The notes under the pieces are model-generated. The model was given only the letters and a program-made list of their open reading frames with translations, ran no database searches and was not told the DNA's origin. The position numbers and the translations under genes were made by a program. This document shows positions 50,201 through 64,000 of a DNA stretch of 64,000 bases, piece by piece (position 1 is the stretch's first letter; each line of letters opens with the position of its first letter). The stretch comes from Lanius collurio. Lineage: Eukaryota > Chordata > Aves > Passeriformes > Laniidae. Location: NCBI GenBank assembly GCA_020086605.1, contig JACBWW010000039.1, forward strand, positions 2,831,016-2,895,015, in the 5' to 3' direction.

Positions 50201-51957
50201 TGACAGCTATTTTAGCAGGACTCCTTCATTACAAGTTCTTACACAGCTTCTCTGTAGTCTCAGGCTCTCAGACAACCTTTCAGTCACACAGAATCTGTAC
50301 AACACGTAAACACACTTATGTTCAATTTACAAGCAGATAAATCAAGACCCACTAGCTTGGAAATAAAATCTGGGAGAAGCAGTAGAGCAGACACTACACC
50401 CCAGCTGGGTTCAACTCTGGATTCTCATCCAGAAAGTCTGGACTGTGCACATTTGAGGTTTTCAAGCTTTTAGCTCAGCCAGGAGAGCAAAGCACAGCCT
50501 TCTGTCAAACTAGAACTCTTTGATAACCACTCTGAGAAGCACTAACAGAAAGACAGAAAATAGAGGGAGATGATAAAATTAAGATAGTCATGACTGTATT
50601 TCCCAGAACTTTCATGCTTCAATGTTGTTCCATCAGACACCTGAGGGAAAACATGACTTTGAGCATGTTTTGGAAGGGCTAATTCCTCATGCCTGAAATT
50701 CAGCACTTTGGAATGAGCTGTATCAGCTCACTATCCCAGAGTTTTTTCTGCCTTTATTTTATTCTTTTTTCTCAGTTGGGAAATATCCCAGCTGATTAAC
50801 GAGTTGAAATAGTCAATAATGGATTCAGTGAAGGCAAAAACTAATGCAAGTCTGGGAGCACAGAGCCATGAGTGAAGGCAGGGTGAGGAAACCTGAACAG
50901 GACCCTTCCTTTCAAGAGCAGCTAAATGCTCAGTAGTTAATTGAGCAGAGGAACTCAACACATCTTATTCAACTACAATGTGACTTGAACACCCTTGCTG
51001 TCCTATGGAACACCCTACAGCTGCCTGGCACAGTCTAAGCTAGATGCCTGAATTTCAACATTCAGTGTGAATGTCTGAAAACAGTCTGATGGTTCATGGA
51101 CCATTTCTGTTGTGAATTTAAAGCAATTGTAATGTCTCAGACAGTTTCTTCAATGCCCATAACTGAATTAAAATTAAAAGCAGCAACCAAGAGACATGAG
51201 CCTAAGCATCTCTGCCTGAGGCAGAAGAATTGATATATTAACTGAAGGATGAGGTGGAACACATTGTACCTCAGGAAATGCATTTGCTCCAAAACACATT
51301 AAGACTGTCAACAATTTTGCTTGGATGTTCTCAGCATGGTACACCAAAAAAACCCCACATTACTTTGCCATGGCATGCAATAAAACTGGGCTTTAACACA
51401 GACAGTAATGCTCTAGAGAGGAAAAGTGCATGGCCAGCTCCTCAAAATAAAAAGTTCCTGATTGGAATCATAAAGGATTAAATTTTGTCATTTATTTGAT
51501 GTGAAAAGTTTCAATTAGATCCCAGATTTCTTCTGGCACGTGAAAGTACTGTTTAATCCCATAATGTGTTACCACTGCTCTTCATTTCTCCATCACCTCT
51601 GCACACACAGAGCTCTGTGCATCGACACTGTCCTCCTGCACACCCTGCCCACCACGGGGACTCCTTCCACCAACAGAGCCAGAACTGCCTGCAGAGCTCC
51701 ACGTGGGCTGGACTGGGAACACAGCTCAGGTGTGGGCAAGAGTTCTGCTGTAATGGCAGTCCTGTGCTCTGGCAGCCAAAATTAATCTCATACTACCAGC
51801 TGGGCCTTTGCTACATCTTTTCATTAACCAATATAACCAATTTTCATTAACAATAATCTTGCCTGTTCTTATACCAATGTTAAAGAAAGGTAAATCAAGG
51901 CCTAGACAAAAAATGCTATGCATTTTCTGTGTAGGAGAATAAAATTTGCTGCTTGGT
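47296..51957. other. Non-coding stretch, nothing recognised
   Basis: AT-rich unique-looking sequence between the solo LTR and a CR1 fragment. Chance ORFs only. A GC-richer patch at about 48940-49240 has no splice borders or motifs I recognise. Confidence 0.5.
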
Positions 51958-52262
51958 CACAAAATCACAGACTGGTTAGTGTTGGGAGGGACCTCTAGAG
52001 ATCATCCAGTCCAAGCCCCCTGCTCAGTCTGGTTCACCCAGAGTAGGTTGCACAGGAGAGCATCCAGGCAGGATTTCAATCTCTCACAAGGAGACTCCAC
52101 AAGGTCTCTGGGCAGCCTGTTCCAGTGTTCTGTCACTCTCACAGTACAGAACTTTTCCCTTCTATTCTGATGGAACTTCCTGTGTTTCAGCTCATGCCCA
52201 TGGCCCCTTGTCCTCTCACTGGGCACCACTGAAAGGACTCTGATTTGGTTCTTGTATACAGA
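51958..52262 (-). mobile_element. CR1 LINE 3' fragment, reverse
   Basis: Reverse complement of a CR1 tail: tcacaaaatcacagactggt, gggagggacctctagagatc, atccagtccaagccccctgc, ggcagcctgttccagtgttc, then ccccttgtcctctcactggg. It is 5'-truncated and in the same orientation as HTR2C. Confidence 0.92.
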
Positions 52263-55200
52263 GCCTAATGAAGTCAAGGGAAAATGGATGTCTGCTACTG
52301 AGGGGCAGAGTTCACCACATATGAGAACAGAAACAGCTCTGGGTATTTAAATGACAACTTTTTGCTACTGAATCCATCCTATTATTTTAAAAAATTGGTT
52401 TAAAAAAGTGGTTGGTAGGGTTCTTTTACCTGCAACAGATGAGAGTTTTTGGGCATGTTAGTTTTTGGGGGGTAAGTGGGGTGTTTTCTGTTCTGGTTTT
52501 AAAGAAACTAAAAAAAACTCATTGAAGCCAAACAAAATCAGAGCCATCAACTATAAAACTAATTTCCTTTTCTCTTCCAAGCTAAATAGTTTGTTAAGAA
52601 GAAAAAGTCCAAGTTCTCAGTCTAAGTAGTGCTTGGGACCACAAGATGAAGCTCATGCTGCACTGGAAATTTGGTGTGACCAGTGCCCTGTGAAACCACT
52701 CAGTCTGTTCTCTGCGTGGTTCGACTCCCTCACTGTGAGCTGGAAGCAGAACAATCTGGTGGGTGTGATGTTTTTCACTTCTCTACAGTTCCACTCCTTG
52801 GAAGCTTATCATCCCTTATCTTCCCTTCTACTTACTCCTTTAGTGACCTTGGAAAATTCAGATAGAGATCACAGAAGCAGAATTCTGAAAGCATTATTGC
52901 TTTTATTATCTTACTATTGGGAAGCTGATTAAAAGCACATATCCTTTCACAGACTACCCTGTCCATTAGCACTTTCAGCTCTCTTAAAAAGGTCACTGAG
53001 CAGGATATTAAACACAACCTTAAGTACTGAGCACTCTTTACTTCCAGTACAGGTGTTCTTTTCATGGTAGGTGTTGTAGGAAGTGGTCTGTCCCTAGCTC
53101 AGGAGTGCTATCTTACTTCCTACTAAAACACAACAATAACAAGGATTTTGATAAGAAAAACCTCACTGGCCTGATAGTGAGCCAAAGAATGGTGGTGGGT
53201 GATGGATAGTTACATAAATACTGCTATTTTATCTACACAGTTTCAGCCAAATCTCTGGTCTGTGATGGTCCCTGAGCCACTGACCAGGCCACAGTGATAA
53301 TCTGCTGACCTGGCTTGGGCCCTTAGCACTTCTCTGCTGAGTGGCAATACAAAGCCAAAATCACTGTGTGAAAATCACTGCAGACAATCACCTCATATTT
53401 TCCCAATGCCAACCTAAGGACATTTTACAAGGTCTGGAAATAATGCCTTTACTACTTTCCTATTATAGCAAGCTGCTTTCTAATGTCATTCCTCTTGAAG
53501 CTATCAGGTGCTTTGGCATCAAGCAGGATGTCCTAATGTCTTCTTCTACCATGTAAACAGCAAGGCATGAGTCCTGAAGACACTGAAAAAGTCTCCCAAA
53601 CCCAGGAAGAGGCCAGACAGGGAGAATATGCTCCCAGCCTCTCTAGGCTGTTCAAAGTACCAGTTATAAAATCAGTGTATTTAAGAATAGATTGCAGCAG
53701 TCGAATCCATAAGCACCTAAGTCCTTTCATGGGGTCACACACCTTTAGTACAGTAGTTTTTATTCCATACCTGACTTGAGCAGCAACAAATCTGCTGGAA
53801 CACCAGGGAGATGTGGTGTTTAACTGAGGAACAGAGCAGATTGCCAAATGGACAGAAATAACTCACAGGAGCAGAAGCTTTTTTATTTTCTTGGATGACA
53901 TTAATAGGTTGCTGCTTTTACGGAAGAATCCCCCACAAGTTTCCAGAGCACCGTGAGTCAGCGTCATCCCTCGGAATAAATCCGGGGTCGGCTCCTCTGC
54001 TGCTGCTCTCGGCCCAAGGAAGGGAAGGAGCCCTGCCTGCTGACAGCTGGTATGCAATGCAGATAACCCATCTTCCTGCAGTCCTTTGTGGGTGTCAGGA
54101 GAAGCTAAGAATAAACCAGGAAAAGCCTCTGGAAAGGTCTGCTAAGCCATGAGCTGAAAGAAACCTCTCTCAAGGTACAGAGAGCAGACCCTGGCTTCAG
54201 CTTAAAACACAGCCTTAGGTGACCTCTGCTGCATGATCACAGGTGACAATCACACATTGCACTTAAAAGTACTCATTTACCTGTCCATGAAGTGTTAAAA
54301 CCAGTACAGAAAAGTGGATGCTAAAAAAACCCCACCCATAGCCCAGTTCATATGGGATACATTAGAGTTGCTAAACTTAAGAAAATAGGTAGGTGCCCCC
54401 TCCTGCTCATTAAAGGGAGTTGTGAAGCAAATTGCAGTATTTAAGATCCTGCTTACCCACAGCCAGATAAATTAGGATTTCTTTCCTTTTTTTTTTTTAA
54501 TAACAGCTTGTCTCACACAAGCTGCAGTAAGATGCACCTCCAGCAGAGAAAGCAGGTAAGCACTGACTGCCATTCAGAAGGAGAGATGGTCAGTTAAAAG
54601 AAGCTAATTAAGATGCAATTGGGCACTCCTAATCAGGAAGATACTAGGGAGAAAAGAAAGGAGATAAGGAACATGACTTTCTGAGAACACCCAGTCTCCC
54701 CAGCAGAGGCTGGGGCAAATCTGCTGCTGTGGATGGGATACCTTTCATGTCCTTGCCTGCAAACTGAAGAAGCATGCCATGATCAGACCTTAGAAATTAA
54801 AAAAAAAAAAAACAAACCAAAACCCACACCAAATCATAACAACACTGTGTTTTTGTCAGCTTTAAGCTTCTTGTTTTCCTTGTTAACAAGATCAAGAAAT
54901 TTCGTTGCCAGAGAAAGCTCTATAATTCTGTAAACTTCCAAAAGTTTCTGAAAGACAGGATTACTGCTTATCTCCTGATTAATGCTGAAGCTTTAGGGCA
55001 GTCTAGCAGCTAAATTAATACTTAAACTGTACCTGCAGGATTCAAAATCGACCATTAACTCTCTTGAGACATGCAAAGCAAGCCTGCCCTCAAGGTCTTC
55101 AGAATAAGCATAATAGTTCTGGGTTTGGTCCCACACACTCTGAGCACAACGAAATTGCAGCCACATAAGACCACAGAGAACAAGGTTAGAAGGAAGCCCA

Positions 55201-56171
55201 AGTAATGAAAGGTCACGACCCATTAAAAGCTGACCTTCACTTTGCTGCACCTGAATGTTTGCAAAAAGAAAAAATTGCAATCCCTTTAGAAAGAAAATAT
55301 AAGATGTAACCTAACCCACATCCACTCCCAAGTCAAAGGTCAATAATGTTAAATGTACCTTTTTATATTGCCCAAAAAAACTGAATATACTGGATCTGTT
55401 GGAGTGTCTAATACCAGCTAGAAGCAAAATCAGCAGAAGACAAATTGTAAATCTGGATGAAAAGTCTCTTCTGGAATGTACCAGATAATGGCTTTCTGCA
55501 ATATTATAAAAATATAGGGAGAAGAAGCTTTTAATTCAATGCAGCAGTAGAGTTTCAGTTAATTCCAGGGGGGAAAAAATAAACAAGCACATCTTCGCTC
55601 AGCATAAAAAGCAACAGCCTTTGTAATGGAGCATAAGTACTCACCCTTTTCTCTTTTTTAGAAATAAAGCTCTCTAAACACTAGGCATATCATCAGTCTG
55701 AACCTTCGAGATGCTCTGAATTACTTGGTCAAATAAGAGCAAAGCCACTGCCCTGGATTGCTCAGACCAGGTGCACAACCTGCTTGGGCTTGACTGCAGA
55801 GCAAATGGGAACAGGACATGGGCTGTTGCACATGGGCATGTTCTGAATCTGAGGAAATTAACTTGTTATTTTAAATTACAAGAATTATCATTCTACATCT
55901 GTATTCAAATCCACAAATGGCTCCTTATAGGATAACATGTTGATTAAGACATCAAACAAAACACTCTGGCGCTGGTAGCAGCAAGGCACCAGCTGCTTCT
56001 GAGAGCAACTGTGAGTCAAGTGCAAAAGCTGGCAAGTTTTGAGTTAACATTTAGCTACCTGACCAGGTTCTCCTTTTCAGCAGCAAGAGGACAGAGGCAC
56101 AGCTCACTTGGCCAGAGCCCTGGTGCTAATAAACACCAACATCAGGGCTCAGTCCCTGTATGGCCATTCAC
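52263..56171. other. Non-coding stretch with one CpG-containing patch
   Basis: Unique-looking sequence. Seven CpGs fall within about 105 bp at 53910-54015, unusual for this window. Poly(T) at 54489-54500 and poly(A) at about 54800-54812 are simple runs. No coding segment was recognised. Confidence 0.5.
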
Positions 56172-56231
56172 TTAAGGGCTGGGCTCAATGATCCTTGTGG
56201 GTCCCTTCCAACTCGGAATATTCTGTGATCC
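56172..56231 (+). mobile_element. Short CR1 3' end
   Basis: Ggctgggctcaatgatcctt, gtgggtcccttccaactcgg and the attctgtgat tail are the terminal bases of a CR1 element. It is heavily 5'-truncated. Confidence 0.85.
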
Positions 56232-58075
56232 AAATGTGCAGTCAGCAGGAATGTTCCTACCCAAAGTGCACAGAAGGAAAGGAACCTCTGCCTTTCAATT
56301 AATTATTTAAATCACTTGATGCAACCCTTATGTTCACAATCTGCAGCTACACTGAGAAACATAAGCAATCCAAAACCTCCAAGGACCTTAATCATTACAG
56401 AATATGCAGGGGGAACTTGTTGACAACCGCAGCAGTAATTTAAATCTGCTGGCACTTTGGGAAACAAATAGCTCTGTATAAAATCCAACTGGAGCTGGCT
56501 TCCCCTCCTCTTGGTCTCTGAACACTGAAAACAGGACATCCCCACCTCCACCCACCAGGTGGATGAGCAGGGCAGGTGGTGAATCCTGTCGATGATCATG
56601 TGGAGCACATGGGTATTTTCTCTCCTGAGAAAAGCACAAAGCAATCCTTCTGCAGCTGTCACTGAGAAAGGCTTCCCCCAGAAACAGCTTGTGTGGTTCT
56701 TCACAGGGTTTTTACTGCTGGACAGCAACCACGGACCTTTCCTGGAAATAGTTACCCTCTCCAAAAGTACAATTCTTCACTGTTAAAATCTGCAAGCAAT
56801 TATGGGCTGGTGATGTCAAAACTTTTTTCTTTTCCCACCAGAAAGTTATTTTATCATTAATTTTTGGTCAAATCCCAATAAATCATTCCCACTCATCACA
56901 GGAGGATGTGCTGCAGCAGACTGAGACTTCACAAGTCTCCAGTGAGACATCTCTGGGGTCTTGACCTTGTGTGCAGACCTTATCTTTCTGCTGAACTGCT
57001 GCCCAAAACATCCTTCAAGATCCATAACTACCAATTTTACAGTGAGTAAACTTCAAAACACTTCTGAATTTTAAGGGACAAGGATAGCACAATAAAAATC
57101 AAGAGGCTGGAAGACAAGACCATGCAAAGGAGATAAAACACTATTTTTTTTTTTTTTTAGATTAAGTGTACAGAGCTTTTATGAAGCTAGTGAGAATCTT
57201 CTAGATGAGCCTTTAGGGCACATCAATTCAGAATTATTTTCTTTCTGCTCCCTCCTCACTAACATTGCTCAAAAACAATGCTGAAAATAGTTGCCAGCAA
57301 TGTAATTGAGCCTGTGAAAGGCACCATAAAGGCATCTGTGCCTCAAGGCACATCACTTCTGCTCCTTCCTTTATTTTTCCATGTATTTAATTGAACTTGG
57401 CAGTAACCTTTACTGCGTGGAACCAAGATGGCAAAACAGCAGATTTGATCTGTGAGCTGAGTCTGGACTGCCTTGCTGTGAACTGCTGGGGGAGGTGGTA
57501 CCTGGAGATCCCCTGAGTTTGAAATGGGACAGCCCATGCTACCCGGCCCCCTGCTCCCACTTTGTGGGAAGTTTTGCCCCACATCTTCTCCACGCAGCAG
57601 CCCACAGCAAAAGACATCAGGATAGCAAACCTGTGCAGAAATTTTCCCTAAATGGCATGTAACTGTTGATAGGGAGCAGTGAGTATCTCAGTAGCACAGA
57701 TACAGGAACTCAATCCTTTACCCTAATCCTTAGGCTTTCAAAATATTATAAACCATGGGCAATCAAAACAAAAACAATGCTAAAAATCACACAGCCAAAA
57801 CCTTGCATTAACATTATAGATACAGACTAGTTTCCCCTTCCCTTTATTTTGTGCTGTATTTCACCCAAACTATGTTTGCCAGAAAGATTTTCAAAATTGA
57901 CAGCAGTATCTTTTTTGTTTGGCCAAGATCCAGCACTGTGGGACCTTGCTGGGTGGAAGGTACAGAAACAACACTGTTAGATGTGTTCAGGACCACAAGT
58001 ACTTTCTCATTTGCAAAGAGAATGGGTAAAACTCTAAGGTAAGGGCCTGAAGGATGAGATTAGGTAGAAGTTGTG

Positions 58076-58127
58076 AGAGTTGCTATACATATGTAAGAGT
58101 TGCTATACATATGTAAGAGTTGCTATC
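58076..58127. repeat. 20-bp tandem repeat, about 2.6 copies
   Basis: Unit agttgctatacatatgtaag repeated without change, ending within the third copy. Confidence 0.9.
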
Positions 58128-61100
58128 AGGGGCACTGATTCACTGATAGTGCACAAGAGAGTGAGAACCTTCTGTGTTTGGGTGAGAATGCCCTGAATTG
58201 GCACACCCAGGGGGCAGGGCAAGAGACCAGTGCCATCCCACTGGCACTGGTGTGTTCCCAGAGACACCTGAGCCTGGGATGTGCTGTGGATTTTGGGGGC
58301 TGGCAGGCAGGGGGTGCAGGCAAACACCCCTTAACTGGCCCCTTCTTCCCCTGTGTACAAGAGAGCAGAGCCCAGGGTCCTCCCCTGCTCCAGAGCTGGG
58401 AAGGCAGCAGTGACTTCCCCACTTCCCAGTGGTTTCACCTGTGTCAGTCAGCAGCTCAACATCCAGCTCTGCAGCATCAATCTCAAATTACAAAGCATTT
58501 CTAATGCACAGAAGTTGGTGCAAAACCAACTCAGTCCTGAAGCTGCAGGGAAGAAGAACTTCTGGCAATAATGGAAGGATCTAATCAGTATTATTATCAT
58601 AAAATGTATATAGTTACTACACTGCCAATCTTTCCAAATGGGTTGGCTTAGAGATTGGTCTCTTGCACTGATTACTAAATTATTTTCTTTACAAAGGTCT
58701 AAGTGGCTCTGTTTTCCAGATGAATAGCCTGAAGCCACTTGGTTCAGAGCTTCAGTCCCCTGAGATTCATCTTGGAGAGTAAAGAAATGAGACAGATGAA
58801 CACTAAACTACTTTGTGTACAAACCCAGCAGTGGCTTGGCTGATGAGAACACTTTGTATAAAGTACCACTGAATTAAAAACAAAGACAGAGGTGAACTGA
58901 GGCTAGTTAAAAGCTAGAAGTCAGAAGTAGTATTTGATAACAAAGCATTTTAAACCAAGTAAAGCTTCCTAAAGAGAATTTTGGCTTCACCACATCTGAC
59001 CTCATCTGGGAGAGCTGCCTTGCCAGGCAAATTAAGAGCATTGGGCTGGAACAGGCACTTTCCCAACCCAGCCACTGCCAGACTTCTGGAGTGCCCTGGC
59101 CCCCTTGCCCACCCCCAGGGAGCAGCAGTTTCTTTATCTGAACATGCCACAATACATTTGCCCAGCACTTACTGAGCAACACTTACTTTTTTCGTGAAAG
59201 AGAGCACCTGTGCTCAGGGAGGGAAGCTCTTGGCAGCCACTTGCACATCTGGTGGGTGGTGATGCAGCGCTGCTGGCAGGGGCTGGAGCAGGGAGAGGTG
59301 GTGGGCGAGCAGGGCGAGGATCTCACACTCTCAGGGAACCACTGAGATGCAGGATTCCACCAGCCTTTGCTGACATGGAGCAGGATCTGGGCAGCACAGC
59401 AGGAAACAGGGAAGTTCAGCCCCTCTGGCAGCTGCTCCAAAGGAGATTTGAGGCCTGTGCACGGTGATGAGCTCGGCAGGTTTGCTGTGCCTGTGACTCA
59501 GGGCCCTCCTAGCAGGAATTCAGGGAGGTCTTCTCAAAGCACTCTGAACCTGTGGATGGCACTGGGCTGAACTGCTCACTGGGGAGGAGACTCAAACATG
59601 CCAGGGAGACCTTTGGGAAAAAAAGATGGAGAGAGAGATGAATGAAAAACGTTTATCCTTGAAATTTAAATGTCTGTGGCTTTTCTAGAGCACATTTGAA
59701 ACATCTCAATTAAATTCATCCATTAGAAAAAAATCCTATTAATTGGACAGCTTGGTCAGCTGTGGCTTACTCAGAATTTGTTCTGGTTTTAGTACTTTAT
59801 CATTAAACATAGCTCTGAGTAATTCAAACCTCACAACACCAAGGAAAAACTGCCCATAATTAACCTCTTCAAAAGCAAGCAGCTTTCATCACACAAACAC
59901 CAGCAAGAGCTCATACCACTCTCCTCTACTCTCCTCCACTTGTTCATTTAGTCTGGTTTATCACTGAATTTCTTCCCTGGGTTCCACTGATGCAAACTTG
60001 CCCTGGTTTGAATGGCTCCTCTGCAAACACAATAAACCAGCTCCACACAGGAAGGTTTAATCTGCCACCAGAGATTTTCCACAATCAGATCCCTAAGCAT
60101 TAGCTTTGTTAATTAAAGCAGCACATCTGAAAAATTAGCAGAAAGGAATGCATTGGCATATTTCTGTGCATCAGGGAGAATTTATACCTTCAGCAGTCAC
60201 CAGTGGACTGAAAAAAAGCTGGTATAGCATGACACATGATGTAGCAGCACCCCTGGGCTACAAAAGCAAGTAATATGAGTCAATCAAAAACCAGAAACAT
60301 TCAAAAGATCATTAAAAATCTACTAAACCACACAAAATCAAATAAATAGATTAATCAATTAAAACCTCTATGAAATATCCTAATTGAATTTTGCTGTAGT
60401 AGTGTCACATGGCTGTAGAAATTGCCCTTCAGTAATCCAACCAAAAATTGGCATGGTCCCATTCCCACTTCATTCTCCCTGATTATGTGAAATATCAGAA
60501 GGAAACAAAAAACAAGGTGGAGGGATTCAGGAAAAATAAATACTAGTATTTAAATTTCCTCGTGTTCTTCTCATTCATGAATCTTAAACTCATTTATCCA
60601 AGACAGTGGATGGCATCCTTCTGCAAGAGGGCATGGTAGCCATGAACTGCTACACATATCATGCACCACAGCATCACTGGCAAGGGGGGTCATCTAACAC
60701 AGAAGCCCAGGTCAGGGAAAAGCCTGACACTTTGAGGAACTGAACAGCTCCTGCTCCAAATCATCTCTACTGCACAGCCCAAGAAAATAAAATGGCAGAG
60801 CTCCCCAGTTCCCCCTATGCCCTCACACAGACCCCAGAGCCTGGAGCAGCACCAGGGAAGCCTCCACGCAGAGGCTGTGCAGGAATCCAAGAAAGATCAA
60901 AATCTCCTCCCAGGAGGCTCCTGTGGTATCCAGCACAGCACAGAAGTGCTAAATGAGAGGGGGAAGGGGCAGGAACAGCAGTAGCAGCTCAAGGAAGGCC
61001 ATGAGCAGATGTGTGTTGGCTGCAGCCCAGTGTCTGCCCTACCAACCCAGCCCCAAAGCAGGACCAGCACAGAAACGAGACCACAGGGGAGGCACCAACA

Positions 61101-63750
61101 TCTACCACCTTGGAAAACGGGGAAATTACGGATGTAACCAATCTCAGCTAACTCACAGACCTCCTGTCACATCAATATACCAAATGTCAGCACATCAGTG
61201 CTCTTCAAAGGGAAGAGGAAGCCAAGTAGGAGGCACAGAAGACTTGCACAATGTGTTCTTGCATAAGAGGATCCTGTGATGGACCTTCCAATGCAGGTTC
61301 TTGGCTCTGCATCACTGTCTGTTTTTAAGTACCACAAAACCTCTGTCTTTAAAAAGTCCTTTTTGCAAAAGAAGTGACTCTGAACCTGTAACTCCTTTAC
61401 CAGGCCACCCAAAATGATGTAATTTATACTGCATACAGATGACAAACCCCAGTGAAGACTTTGCCATGCTACAGTCTGAGGCCCAAGGCCACCCCCTTGG
61501 TGACCCTCTCAGCCTGTGACAGCTGCTGAGATGAGCCCATGAACAGAGGACAGAGTGCAGCAGCTGCTCTGAGGCTCAGACAAGTGAGAAACCCCGAGCC
61601 TTACCCACCAGCACTGCACAATGCTGCCTCCTCCTTTATCTTTTATAAAATGACCTCTCAGGAAAGCAATTTCCAAAGTGACTAGTGTTGCTGGTGACAC
61701 ACAGCTAGGGGAAATAGAGAATTTACAGTGATTAGAATAGATCAGATTTATGGACTAACAGGACAGGCGATGCATGAAGCAGGGAATGAAATGTAATGAG
61801 GCCAAGGAAAAATTAAACACATGCTCTATTCCAACCTAAACAGCAATGTACAATTAGACAGGAAACACAACCTAAAATAATTCACATAATGTTTCATAGC
61901 TTTATAAAGAACAAGAAGAAGAGATCTTGCAGCTCTTACAGACTTCACAATACAGAGTAAAAACCAAGGGAAGACTGGAAGAATAGCTGAAACATCCATA
62001 TGAAATGCACGAAGAGCCTGTCAATCTCAGGAGCACTTTTTGCCACAATGAAAAATGTGAGGCACTGCCAAACAGACTTCCAGAAGGTTCAAACTCAGTC
62101 CTGAATGATTTCATAGCTATTGTGTTATTTGGGCAACATGAGCATTTTTGCAAAATTAAACCTACAAGTTACATTAAATCATCCTAAAGCTTTCAGGATC
62201 TGATGGCCTTTAGGCATGTGACAGATAAATGCAGCAGAGAAACTGTTTCTCCAGTTTCTCCAGAATAAAACTGACTTAGAGGAGAGCAGGAATGAGAAGC
62301 CAAGAGTTTGAACTGGTCATTCAAAAAGCCTGGTACTGTGGCTGGAGAAAATGCTGTGCCACATACTTCTGGGGGGAATATTTTAATGCAAATAACTTCT
62401 TTACAGAGAGGAATACCCTTAAAACTGTGAAAACTTTCTTTATGCAAGGTTTATATTTCTACTCAGAAAACATCTACATACGTGCTTAACTTTATATGTG
62501 TTGATTGGTTAAATCAACTGGGATAATCATGGGCTTCAATTTAACATGGTTAGCATTATGAAAAGCAAGTGGATTGGCAGGTTGGTATGGTTTTTATCTA
62601 TATTTGGTTCATTGTATATTTTTTGCAGTTGCACTTAGGGCCATGGGGAGAACTCCCAAAAAGTGAAGAGACAATGCAAGATTTTAAAATATTATCAGGT
62701 GCAGCAAAACTTTTCTTTACTGGAGAGCACCCCTTTTTAAAGGCCCTCTGTACATGCTTTAATAAAGTATTGCCTCAAACAGAGCAACTTCTCAGCTGTA
62801 TTCCTGACTAGCTTCTTGATTGGGTTCAGAAGTAAAATTATCATTCAGATATTAGCAGTTTTGCTAGTCCAATCTATTTTGAAAGCTTAAAGTCAATAAA
62901 TATTTAAATTAAATATAATCTGCACTTGCTTAGTGATTTTAATTAAGAATTAAGTTGCTGCTGCCTTGAAAAGTGTAAGTGTTTAAAGCCAGTGCAATAG
63001 AAGAATAATGTTAGGGCATTTACGACTCTGAGCCATTATTAATATATTTTTCAGTGTATTGAAGGCTGAGTTTAGCACTGTAGTCAATGCTGCTACACAA
63101 CTACTCAGAATTATCTTTCAAAAAATAAAAAAATAATACAAAATTTTGAAAACTCAATTTTGAACTGCTGTGACTGAAGCACAGAAGAGTCTTTTTACCC
63201 AATTTCTCCCCTCATTTTAATTTCTATTTAAAGGTCAGTTTCTTCAGGGCCCCATCCCTGAGCCCACTGGGTGTGACAGAGGAGCCTCACAGAGATTTAT
63301 ATGGCCTTAGAAAGAAAAGTCACCTGTGCTCACTTCACACTATTCTTTCCACACAAGAGAGTTACAATCCTATTTAAGATAAAGATTTATTCCTTGTATG
63401 AGGGTTACAAAACCTGAATCCCATCCATGGACTAAATAAATCCAAGAACACCAAAGGGTATCCCACACACCCCAGAGCACAGGGAACCTTCACAGGTTAT
63501 AAATCTCTCAGTCAGCTGCAAGCTTTTTTCTCTCTTAGTCCACAAAAGGGTAAAAATATCTCTTCTATTTGTTCTAATCTCTGAAATTAGGCCTGCATAG
63601 AGTGTAGCTGCATTTTTATCACAACATGGACACTGTATGGGATAATTTTTTCTTTGGTTTAAGGGACAAAGTAGAGGTGGAGACACAGGCTGTGTTTGCT
63701 CCTTACCTCAGAACTGCTTAAATGGGATGGAACTGGGAACCAGCAGATAG

Positions 63751-63794
63751 AAACAAACAAACAAACAAACAAACAATAAATAAATAAATAAATA
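63751..63794. repeat. (AAAC)n-(AAAT)n microsatellite
   Basis: Six AAAC units run directly into about five AATA units. Confidence 0.95.
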
Positions 63795-64000
63795 GAAGAA
63801 AACAAATATTTAAACACAGTTTCACTAATTCTGAATGTTACAAACTAAAGCAAAAGAAAGTTGGTATTTTGCAGAGAATGGCTTTCAGTTTTCCTTTGAA
63901 TGGCTTCATGGCATGTAAAAATAGCTGTATATCTGGAGGCCTGATTTAAAATCTCTAACTCATAACCAACAGCCACTTGCTGATCTAGAAATAAACAGCC

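Larger units (their letters stand above)
30467..64000 (-). other. Non-coding region 5' of the first HTR2C coding exon
   Basis: No coding exon is recognisable here on either strand. Because the exon at 29824-30466 begins with a splice acceptor, at least part of this region must be 5'-UTR intron of HTR2C. Human HTR2C has very long 5'-UTR introns, so the promoter may lie beyond the window. I could not identify a CpG-island promoter. Confidence 0.6.
56232..64000. other. Non-coding stretch, nothing recognised
   Basis: Unique-looking sequence with a poly(T) run at 57144-57158, a 20-bp tandem repeat at 58076-58127, a GC-richer patch at about 59190-59580 and a tetranucleotide repeat at 63751-63794. 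No gene, RNA or further transposon was identified. Confidence 0.5.

Noticed and set aside
59201..59215. Nine bases (gagcacctg) resembling part of miR-764
   Set aside because: Too short to mean anything and no hairpin partner.
59210..59467. GC-rich ORF with Gly/Ala/Arg runs resembling a CpG-island first exon
   Set aside because: CpG content is modest, opposite-strand ORFs overlap, and no promoter or donor consensus was clear.

Overview
The window is nuclear DNA from a vertebrate, most probably a bird. Coding sequence is very sparse, CpG is depleted, introns are long with consensus GT/AG borders, and the interspersed repeats are mainly short 3' ends of CR1 LINEs plus two solo LTRs. The only gene I can support is the serotonin receptor 2C gene (HTR2C) on the minus strand. 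The species cannot be fixed from sequence alone, and two short N runs (36089-36094 and 41382) show this is a draft assembly.

Layout, read in gene direction from high to low coordinates. 30467-64000 is non-coding and lies 5' of the first coding exon; it probably holds 5'-UTR introns and perhaps unrecognised 5'-UTR exons. It contains one solo LTR (46571-47290), three CR1 fragments, a segment at 45434-45477 resembling both arms of mammalian mir-1912 (an HTR2C-hosted microRNA), and several short palindromes. 29824-30466 is the first coding exon: about 258 nt of 5' UTR with two upstream ORFs, then 128 codons for the N-terminus, TM1 and TM2. 2599-29823 is a 27.2-kb intron. It carries a second solo LTR (7598-8302), two CR1 fragments, a direct duplication that flanks the LTR, and two strong hairpin-forming inverted repeats (14568-14654 and 18301-18371). 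2398-2598 is the second coding exon (201 bp: TM3, the DRY motif, intracellular loop 2, most of TM4). 1-2397 is the start of the next intron. The last coding exon (TM5 to C-terminus) lies outside the window.

The most interesting points concern HTR2C RNA biology. The exon at 2398-2598 keeps the alternative 5' splice site exactly 95 nt inside its end, as in mammals. It also keeps the unedited Ile-Asn-Ile codons, but the third base of the first codon has changed so that editing site B cannot exist, and I find no intronic complement to form the editing duplex. The introns that host microRNAs in mammals contain a decayed-looking mir-1912 locus and two unexplained hairpins of pre-miRNA size. Most other open reading frames in the window are chance ORFs or LTR/CR1 sequence.
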